Positions 6,676 through 11,121 of a DNA stretch of 11,121 nucleotides are shown in pieces. Each line of letters opens with the position of its first letter. Position 1 is the stretch's first letter. Under the pieces are notes generated by a model that saw only the letters and a program-made list of their open reading frames with translations, was not told the origin of the DNA and made no database searches. Both the position numbers and the translations under genes were made by a program. This stretch comes from Desulfobacteraceae bacterium (lineage in GTDB: Bacteria > Desulfobacterota > Desulfobacteria > Desulfobacterales > Desulfosalsimonadaceae), in NCBI GenBank assembly GCA_024636355.1, contig JAGXHH010000130.1, positions 1-11,121 on the forward strand, given 5' to 3'.

Positions 6676-7407
6676 CTATCTCTTGTATTCATCAATCAGC
6701 GAAAAAACCCACGGCCGGAAAGCGATCAAAATGCCCGTGTTGTGGCTTTTTTCCTGGGGAAGCGCCTTGTCGATCTCGGTGAGTTCATAATATTCCTTTA
6801 AAAGCCGATCAATCTTTTTCAGCATGACCGATCGGGAACCGTCCGAGAGTTTTCCGGTGTCGAAGGCGAGCCGTTCATCGACCTGGTCAAAGGCGGCATT
6901 CATAAATTCCTGCCGGACCCGGCTTTCGTATGTCTTTGCGATCGGGCCGTCTTTGCGCCAGGAAATATTTTTCTGCGTCAGCAGGCGAACCCGGTTGTCC
7001 GAATGGAGCTCTACGAGTTTTAAGCGATCGAGTTCCAGGAGAAACTGCAAGGATTCCGTCTCGGATATCTTGTAATCCCGCACAATGCTGTCCGGTTCCC
7101 GCCCGGTCAGGAGCAGGTAGGAAAAGATGAGCAACTTCGGATTTTCCGAAAGGATAATTTCCTGCTCGAGTGTCAGCACGTTCGGACCGCTTTCTGAATT
7201 TGTGCTGAGCTTGGCCAGATCATAAAAGCTCAGATCGAGCAGGTTGCTGATCTCTTCGAGCCGCTTCAGCGAAAAGCTCTGTTCCGAAAAAAGCCGCTTG
7301 ACGCTTGCTTCGCTCAGGCCCAGTGCCCGGGCCACCTGCTGGTAGGTCATTCCTTTTGCTTTCAGGCATTTCTTTAATGTGTTTACTAGTTGGATTGTCT
7401 GGCTCAT
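6676..7407 (-). CDS. XRE-type helix-turn-helix transcriptional regulator
   Basis: A DNA-binding regulator of 243 residues. Residues ~8-65 form a lambda-repressor-like HTH (TYQQVARALGLSEASVKRLF at 21-40). The remainder resembles the uncharacterised C-terminal region of proteobacterial XRE proteins of ~240 residues, with a second winged-helix-like segment around 85-150 (PDSIVRDYKISETES, DNRVRLL). No ligand-binding domain is recognisable. The ATG at 7407 overlaps the stop of a small upstream ORF in the sequence ATGA, and AAGGAGGAAG lies about 13-22 nt upstream within that ORF, so translational coupling is likely. It is transcribed divergently from the fabD-led operon, which makes that operon a plausible target (inference only). 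The gene ends next to repeat element 1. Confidence 0.85.
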   Translation of the reverse strand: MSQTIQLVNTLKKCLKAKGMTYQQVARALGLSEASVKRLFSEQSFSLKRLEEISNLLDLSFYDLAKLSTNSESGPNVLTLEQEIILSENPKLLIFSYLLLTGREPDSIVRDYKISETESLQFLLELDRLKLVELHSDNRVRLLTQKNISWRKDGPIAKTYESRVRQEFMNAAFDQVDERLAFDTGKLSDGSRSVMLKKIDRLLKEYYELTEIDKALPQEKSHNTGILIAFRPWVFSLIDEYKR

Positions 7408-7505
7408 TTTATTTTGATTCCTTCCTCCTTGTACTTCGTTTCCCAGGCATCGTGCTTATAGTCGTGCTCGCGCCTGGAATCGTAATCGGTTTGCCTTTGC
7501 CCCAT
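7404..7505 (-). CDS. Short ORF translationally coupled to the XRE gene (33 aa, possibly 46)
   Basis: I do not recognise the product. From the ATG at 7505 the peptide has 33 residues, is very hydrophilic (GQRQTDYDSRREHDYKHDAW and a Lys/Glu-rich end) and stops with TGA inside the ATGA that starts the XRE gene. GAGGG stands about 8 nt before this ATG. An in-frame ATG at 7544 would give 46 residues with a Cys/Leu-rich N-terminal extension but has a poorer ribosome site. The ORF contains the ribosome site of the XRE gene. It may encode a small partner of the regulator or act as a leader peptide; protein conservation would decide. Confidence 0.5.
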   Translation of the reverse strand: MGQRQTDYDSRREHDYKHDAWETKYKEEGIKIK

Positions 7506-7681
7506 TTCTGCGGCCCTCGAATTCGCCCTTAGTAAGCATTCCATCATTCCATGTACATCGGCTGTGCAAGGTATGCCTGTATTTCCGGTGGCTCCGGATT
7601 TTTAAAAACAATCATTCCGCCTTTTATCATGGGGGGATTCGAACACTTATGAACATATCTTTCAAAGTGGCACAAATATTG

Positions 7682-7800
7682 TATTGATACACGACCGAAC
7701 AGCGGCGAAAAAAGCCGGGGGTAAATCCCCACCGTGAGAATCGCCTCAATACGGGTAATACAAGCGGTATCAATATGCAATACCTAAAAAAAAAGTATTG
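7682..7800 (+). promoter_or_regulatory. Nested inverted repeats upstream of the fabD-led operon (possible structured leader or operator region)
   Basis: Three nested helices can form: TATTGATAC (7682-7690) with GTATCAATA (7767-7775), GGCGA (7704-7708) with TCGCC (7741-7745), and GGGG (7718-7721) with CCCC (7727-7730). Further overlapping palindromes are GGTAT...ATACC (7766-7770/7780-7784) and CAATAC...GTATTG (7778-7783/7795-7800, separated by a T, A-run spacer). GTAT/ATAC half-sites are strikingly frequent here. The rest of the gene-free stretch 7506-7884 shows nothing else I can assign. No known riboswitch class matches. Confidence 0.4.
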
Positions 7801-7826
7801 TATTTTGTTTTGCTTGTTTCTATGCT
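7798..7826 (+). promoter_or_regulatory. Weak candidate promoter for the fabD-led operon
   Basis: TTGTAT (7798-7803) and TATGCT (7821-7826) are 17 bp apart and ~60 nt before the fabD start. The matches are only 3/6 and 4/6. The -35 overlaps the CAATAC/GTATTG inverted repeat, so a repressor bound there would block it (inference). Confidence 0.3.
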
Positions 7827-7884
7827 TCGACTCTCGATCCAGAGGACCAATGACGCTTAAAACCGATAGAAGAAGGGATAGATA

Positions 7885-8823
7885 ATGACAAATAACAAAA
7901 CCGCAGTCGTGTTTCCAGGGCAGGGAACTCAGAGGCCCGGCATGGGAAAAGATTTCTACGACAATATCGCCGCAAGCCAATACGCTTTCGTTGAAGCGTC
8001 CGAAGCTCTGGGGTGGGACGTGGCAGCCCTTTGCTTCGGAAATGATGACAAAATCAACCTGACCGAATACGCTCAGCCGTGCATACTGACCACGGAGATC
8101 GCCATGCTGAGGGGACTTCGGTTCGAATACGGCTTTTCGCCGGAGTATTACGGCGGCCACAGCCTGGGTGAGTATGCGGCACTGGTTGCCGCAGACGCCA
8201 TGCCGTTTGCCGAAGCGCTCCGGACGGTACACGCCCGCGGGCGGCTCATGCAGCAGGCGTCTGCACCGGGAGTCGGGGCGATGGCGGCACTGATCGCCGA
8301 GGACCTCGACGTGGACGTGATCCGAAAAGCCCTGGAAGGGCTTGCCATTGATGTGGCCAATATCAATTCCGCAGACCAGGTCGTGATCAGCGGAGGCGCC
8401 GACGTGATCGCCCTGGCCGAAGAGCGGTTAAGGGCTGCCTTCGGCAGCGAAAAGGAACTGCGCTTCGTTGCGTTAAATGTCAGCGCACCGTTTCACAGCC
8501 GGTTCATGATGACCATAAAAGATGCCTTCCGGGATGTCCTGAACTCGGTTTCCTCAAGGTTTAACCCGGACAATGCCGGACGGGTGACCTCCAATGTGAC
8601 CGGACGGTTTCATACGGGGAGCACGGAAACCATCATAGATGTGCTCGTCGCCCAAATCAGCCAGTCGGTGAACTGGCGGGAGAACATGCAGGTGTTGTCC
8701 GAAAAGGCCATGACAATCTATGAAATCGGGCCGAACCGACCGCTGAAAAACTTTTTCAAGAGCATTGGCGTCACCTGCCGATCCATCACCACGCTGTCCG
8801 CTGCCCGGCGGGAATTTGCATAA
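7885..8823 (+). CDS. fabD: Malonyl-CoA:ACP transacylase (FabD-like)
   Basis: This enzyme moves malonyl from CoA to acyl carrier protein, supplying the extender unit for fatty acid or polyketide synthesis in the cytoplasm. Its 312 residues match E. coli FabD (309). The family landmarks are all present: GQGTQ near residues 12-16 (oxyanion hole), catalytic S93 in GHSLGEYA, R118 in ARGRLMQ (binds the malonyl carboxylate), and H204 in APFHSRFM. The Arg and the FHS motif argue for malonyl rather than longer extenders. The start at 7885 has AAGGG about 8 nt upstream. It is the first gene of a rightward operon, with 18 nt to the next gene. The operon lacks FabH and FabF beside it, unlike typical housekeeping fab clusters, so it may be a second, specialised copy. 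Confidence 0.93.
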   Translation: MTNNKTAVVFPGQGTQRPGMGKDFYDNIAASQYAFVEASEALGWDVAALCFGNDDKINLTEYAQPCILTTEIAMLRGLRFEYGFSPEYYGGHSLGEYAALVAADAMPFAEALRTVHARGRLMQQASAPGVGAMAALIAEDLDVDVIRKALEGLAIDVANINSADQVVISGGADVIALAEERLRAAFGSEKELRFVALNVSAPFHSRFMMTIKDAFRDVLNSVSSRFNPDNAGRVTSNVTGRFHTGSTETIIDVLVAQISQSVNWRENMQVLSEKAMTIYEIGPNRPLKNFFKSIGVTCRSITTLSAARREFA

Positions 8824-8841
8824 AATTTCAAGTGAGTTATC

Positions 8842-9780
8842 ATGATACAATTTGACAGAGATTTCTGGGCCGTCATTATCGGCGGATCGAGCGGCTTCGG
8901 CCTGGCCACTGCGAAGAAACTCGCCCGGCACGGCATGAATCTGTGCATCGTGCACCGGGATCGACGGGGGGCCATGTCCCGCATTGAGCCCGAATTCGAA
9001 ACGCTAAAAGCCGCCGGGGTGAAATTGGCCACGTTTAACCTGGACGGGCTTTCATCCGAAGGCCGGACCCGGGTGCTCGACACGCTTGAAGGCGAACTCG
9101 GCGCGACCGGAAAAATCCGGCTGCTCCTTCATGCCGTCGCCTTCGGAAATCTTAAACTTCTGGCGCCGTATTACCCGTCCGGTATGCAGGAGGCGACTCG
9201 TTCAACGATTGCTTCCGAAGTAAACGTTGCCCCGGAAACGCTTGACCGGATCATCCGTGAAACATTTGAAAACGGAGCGGACAACCTGTACACGCTGCTC
9301 GATCCGCCCGGGTACGCAAACGACCGCTTGCTGGACGCCGAGGATTTTTCCCGCACGCTGCAGGCCATGGGATCGAACATTCTGGAATGGGTCCAGGATA
9401 TTTATCAGCGTGGACGGTTTGCAACCGATGCGCGCGTCCTGGGTCTGACAAGTGAAGGAAACAGCGTTGCGTGGCGGGGTTATGCGGCGGTTTCCGCCGC
9501 TAAAGCCGTTCTTGAATCGGTTTGCCGGGCCATGGCCGTCGAGTTCGCACCGTTCGGCATCCGGTCGAATATCATACAGGCAGGCGTTTCCGACACCGCC
9601 GCCCTGCGGGCCATCCCGGGCCACGATCGGATCAAGGCCAACGCGGGCCTGCGAAATCCCCTCGGGCGCCTGACCACCCCGGAAGACGTGGCAAATGTGA
9701 TTTTTCTCCTCTGCCTGGAAGAAGCCGCCTGGATCAACGGCGCACTGATCTGCGCAGACGGCGGAGAGCGGATAGGGTGA
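8842..9780 (+). CDS. Enoyl-ACP reductase-like SDR (FabL/FabI type) with an extra internal segment
   Basis: A short-chain dehydrogenase/reductase fold. The N-terminal nucleotide-binding motif GGSSGFG is at residues 14-20, HAVAFG at 97-102, and the active site has Y214 and K221 in the Y-x6-K arrangement (YAAVSAAK) that marks enoyl-ACP reductases rather than the Y-x3-K of ketoreductases. The position of the second FabI tyrosine is Ser (LTSEG), as in FabL. It is 312 residues long against ~250-260 for FabI/FabL; an extra ~50 residues lie between about 112 and 165, where the substrate-binding region would be. The end keeps the family pattern NPLGRLTTPEDVAN...GALICADGG. The predicted role is NAD(P)H-dependent reduction of the enoyl intermediate made by the FabA-like protein downstream. 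It follows fabD by 18 nt with only a weak ribosome site. Confidence 0.78.
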   Translation: MIQFDRDFWAVIIGGSSGFGLATAKKLARHGMNLCIVHRDRRGAMSRIEPEFETLKAAGVKLATFNLDGLSSEGRTRVLDTLEGELGATGKIRLLLHAVAFGNLKLLAPYYPSGMQEATRSTIASEVNVAPETLDRIIRETFENGADNLYTLLDPPGYANDRLLDAEDFSRTLQAMGSNILEWVQDIYQRGRFATDARVLGLTSEGNSVAWRGYAAVSAAKAVLESVCRAMAVEFAPFGIRSNIIQAGVSDTAALRAIPGHDRIKANAGLRNPLGRLTTPEDVANVIFLLCLEEAAWINGALICADGGERIG

Positions 9781-9791
9781 ATAGAAAGAAG

Positions 9792-9826
9792 GTTCAGGGT
9801 TCAAGGTTCAGGGTTCAAGGTTGAAG
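9792..9826 (+). repeat. Five heptamers, left arm of composite element copy 2
   Basis: GTTCAGG, GTTCAAG, GTTCAGG, GTTCAAG and a degenerate GTTGAAG, starting 12 nt after the enoyl-reductase-like stop codon. The regular alternation is mirrored in the right arm, so three consecutive units can pair perfectly with the inverted array at 9899-9933. Confidence 0.95.
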
Positions 9827-9870
9827 GGCAAAAGCCGGAGATTTCCGGTGACCTCGACCTTTGAACGGCA

Positions 9871-9896
9871 GGGCGGACACGCAGGTCCGCCCCTAC
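9871..9896 (-). repeat. GTAG-footed palindrome, inverted orientation, copy 2
   Basis: The arms GGGCGGAC (9871-9878) and GTCCGCCC (9885-9892) surround loop ACGCAG and are followed by CTAC. It is identical over 28 bp to 6596-6623 and in the same orientation. The matching forward palindrome of copy 1 is missing here; instead there is a short inverted repeat, CCGGA...TCCGG, around 9835-9848. Confidence 0.92.
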
Positions 9897-9898
9897 GG

Positions 9899-9933
9899 TT
9901 TTAACCCTGAACCTTGAACCCTGAACCTTGAAC
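9899..9933 (-). repeat. Five inverted heptamers, right arm of composite element copy 2
   Basis: The plus-strand units are a degenerate TTTTAAC, then CCTGAAC, CTTGAAC, CCTGAAC, CTTGAAC. The array ends 8 nt before the start codon of the FabA-type gene, exactly where a ribosome binding site would normally be. Confidence 0.95.
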
Positions 9934-9941
9934 TTATATCT

Positions 9942-10532
9942 ATGAAATATACCGAATTTTTAGAGCAGAATCAGTTCACCTTCGAAAACCTGCTGGCATT
10001 TTCCTACGGCCGCCTGATTGAAGATCCGCCCGAAGGTTTTGACGCCCAGCTCCCGGCCCCGCCGTTTTTAATGATCGACCGGATTCTTTCCATTGAAAAA
10101 AACGGCAACCGGGGGCGGATCGTGGCAGAGCAGGATATTCGGCTCGATGCCTGGTATTTCCAGTGCCATTTTCCGGGAGACCCGGTGCAGCCCGGCTGCC
10201 TGTGCGTGGATGCGGTCTGGCAGCTCGTCGGTTTTTACGCTGTCTGGAGCGGGGCGCTCGGCGCCGGAAGGGCGCTCGGGTGCGAAGAAGTGGTCTTTTC
10301 CGGCCAGATACGCCCCCACAACAAGGTGGCGCGGTATGAGATCGATGTCCTGCGATATCGGGACTTGAAACAGGCCGGCTCCAGCATCGCCATTGCCGAT
10401 GGGAACGTATTTATCGACGGCGAACAGATCACCACGGTCAAAAAAGCCCGCGCCGGCATTTTCAAGGGAATTACCTACAAGGATTACCCGAACCATTCGC
10501 CCAACAGTCTGGGCGGCATCAGTAAGGCATAG
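9942..10532 (+). CDS. fabA: FabA-type 3-hydroxyacyl-ACP dehydratase/isomerase
   Basis: Hot-dog-fold enzyme that removes water from 3-hydroxyacyl-ACP; true FabA also isomerises trans-2 to cis-3-decenoyl-ACP, opening the anaerobic route to unsaturated chains. The resemblance to E. coli FabA is clear: LPAPPFLMIDRI, WYFQCHFPGDPVQPGC, VDAVWQLVGFY and GRALGCEEVVFSGQI. The active-site pair is H76 and D90, spaced 14 apart as in E. coli (H70/D84). The protein has 196 residues against 172, with extra N- and C-terminal tails. The start at 9942 has no visible Shine-Dalgarno because the heptamer array ends 8 nt upstream. The next gene starts 5 nt after its stop. Whether this copy isomerises or only dehydrates cannot be read from the sequence. 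Confidence 0.9.
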   Translation: MKYTEFLEQNQFTFENLLAFSYGRLIEDPPEGFDAQLPAPPFLMIDRILSIEKNGNRGRIVAEQDIRLDAWYFQCHFPGDPVQPGCLCVDAVWQLVGFYAVWSGALGAGRALGCEEVVFSGQIRPHNKVARYEIDVLRYRDLKQAGSSIAIADGNVFIDGEQITTVKKARAGIFKGITYKDYPNHSPNSLGGISKA

Positions 10533-10537
10533 CAATT

Positions 10538-11121
10538 ATGGAAAATACCTTAGATAATAAGCCGGTGGCCATTGTTACCGGCGGCGGAACCGGAATCGGT
10601 GCGGCCTGTTGTGCGGCACTTTCCGACAGCGGTTTTCATGTTGGCATTCATTACAAATCCAGCCGGCAGCCGGCCGAGGCGGTCCTCTCCCGGATAAACG
10701 GGCAGGGGTTTCTGCTGCAGGCAGACCTGACGGACACCGAGCAGGTGGAAGCAATGGTCCGGCAGATAAAGGACGAAACCGGCCGGGTCGATGTACTCGT
10801 CAATAATGCCGGGATCTCCATCGATGAAGCGATGCATTCCATGAAGATCGAACAGTTCGACGCCCAGCGATCGATTCTCCGAGGGGTCTGGTACCTGACC
10901 AAGCGCATCCTGCGGCTTTTCATGATGCGCCGTTCGGAAGGCCGGATCATCAATATTTCGAGCGTGGTCGGTCACACCGGAAATGCCGGGCAGATTCCGT
11001 ACACCATGGAAAAAGCAGCCATGGATGCGATGACCAGATCGCTGGCCAAGGAACTGGCGGGGCGGAACATCCTCGTAAATTCTGTGGCGCCCGGTTTTAT
11101 CGATACGGATATGACCCGCGG
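10538..11121 (+). CDS. FabG-like 3-oxoacyl-ACP reductase (SDR), 3' end outside the window
   Basis: NADPH-dependent SDR expected to reduce 3-oxoacyl-ACP to 3-hydroxyacyl-ACP, the substrate of the FabA-like protein just upstream. The visible 194 residues include the cofactor motif TGGGTGIG (14-21), NNAG (89-92), S142, and Y155-x3-K159 (YTMEK). SVAPGFIDTDM near the cut end is typical of FabG. One catalytic-tetrad position is odd: where E. coli FabG has N110 (in NLSSVF) this protein has I113 (ILRGVW). The ATG at 10538 lies 5 nt after the fabA stop and has no strong ribosome site, suggesting translational coupling. The gene runs off the right edge. Confidence 0.9.
   Translation, partial: MENTLDNKPVAIVTGGGTGIGAACCAALSDSGFHVGIHYKSSRQPAEAVLSRINGQGFLLQADLTDTEQVEAMVRQIKDETGRVDVLVNNAGISIDEAMHSMKIEQFDAQRSILRGVWYLTKRILRLFMMRRSEGRIINISSVVGHTGNAGQIPYTMEKAAMDAMTRSLAKELAGRNILVNSVAPGFIDTDMTR

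Noticed and set aside
7519..7530. GAATTCGCCCTT, which I recall as the insert-flanking sequence of TOPO cloning vectors, preceded by GCGGCC
   Set aside because: The match is only 12 bp with an imperfect flank, an open frame runs through it on the minus strand, and no further vector sequence follows. A chance match is more likely, but read support across the site would settle it.
7634..7650. Minus-strand GTTCGAATCC, like a tRNA T-arm
   Set aside because: The flanking bases cannot form the 5-bp T-stem and no acceptor or anticodon arm is nearby.
7711..7745. Resemblance of the GGGGGTAAATCCCCACCG segment to part of an FMN riboswitch
   Set aside because: Only one arm is reminiscent; the second conserved GGTGAAATTCC-like arm and the closing helix are absent, and the downstream genes are not flavin-related.
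7544..7780. 78-codon minus-strand frame upstream of the XRE gene
   Set aside because: Runs through the nested inverted repeats, has no ribosome site at its start and no recognisable domain; a shorter internal start (MIVFKNPEPPEI) is also unsupported.

Overview
The window looks like chromosomal sequence from a moderately GC-rich, lipid-metabolising Gram-negative bacterium. A sulfate-reducer-like Desulfobacterota member is my best guess, based on the style of the FadD-type acyl-CoA synthetase, the stand-alone RlmK, the FabA-type dehydratase and the heptamer/palindrome repeat elements. This taxonomic guess is inference; no rRNA or marker gene is present.

Layout from left to right. (1) Positions 1-1496 (+): the 3' part of an unrecognised gene whose frame is open at the window edge. 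(2) 1497-1773: a convergent intergenic region with a C-rich/G-quadruplex tract and a terminator that could work in both directions. (3) 1774-2787 (-): an M24/prolidase-like gene that lacks the usual N-terminal ~50 residues and has Asn in place of one metal-binding Asp. (4) 2788-3051: an AT-rich divergent spacer with a candidate promoter and an orphan intrinsic terminator. (5) 3052-4836 (+): a long-chain acyl-CoA synthetase followed by a strong terminator. (6) 4970-5137 (-): a previously unlisted 55-residue membrane protein with a CxxC...CxC tail. (7) 5381-6346 (+): a stand-alone RlmK-type rRNA methyltransferase. (8) 6351-6667: a composite repeat element of heptamer arrays in opposite orientation flanking two GTAG-footed palindromes (REP/BIME-like). 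(9) 7505-6676 (-): a 33-residue ORF overlapping an XRE-type regulator by 4 nt. (10) 7506-7884: a gene-free region with nested inverted repeats. (11) 7885-11121 (+): a fatty-acid-synthase-type operon made of FabD-like malonyltransferase, an enoyl-reductase-like SDR with a Y-x6-K motif and an insertion, a second heptamer/palindrome element, a FabA-type dehydratase and a FabG-like reductase cut by the window end.

Functionally, the right-hand operon supplies acyl transfer, ketoreduction, dehydration/isomerisation and enoyl reduction. It has no ketosynthase or ACP within the window, so these probably lie just downstream or elsewhere. It looks like a secondary or specialised acyl-chain-building locus rather than the housekeeping fab cluster, and the divergently transcribed XRE regulator is a reasonable candidate to control it. 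The two repeat elements bracket the XRE-fabD-enoyl reductase block. The most unusual features are these composite repeats, the altered catalytic residues in the M24 protein and the FabG-like protein, and the two short genes.
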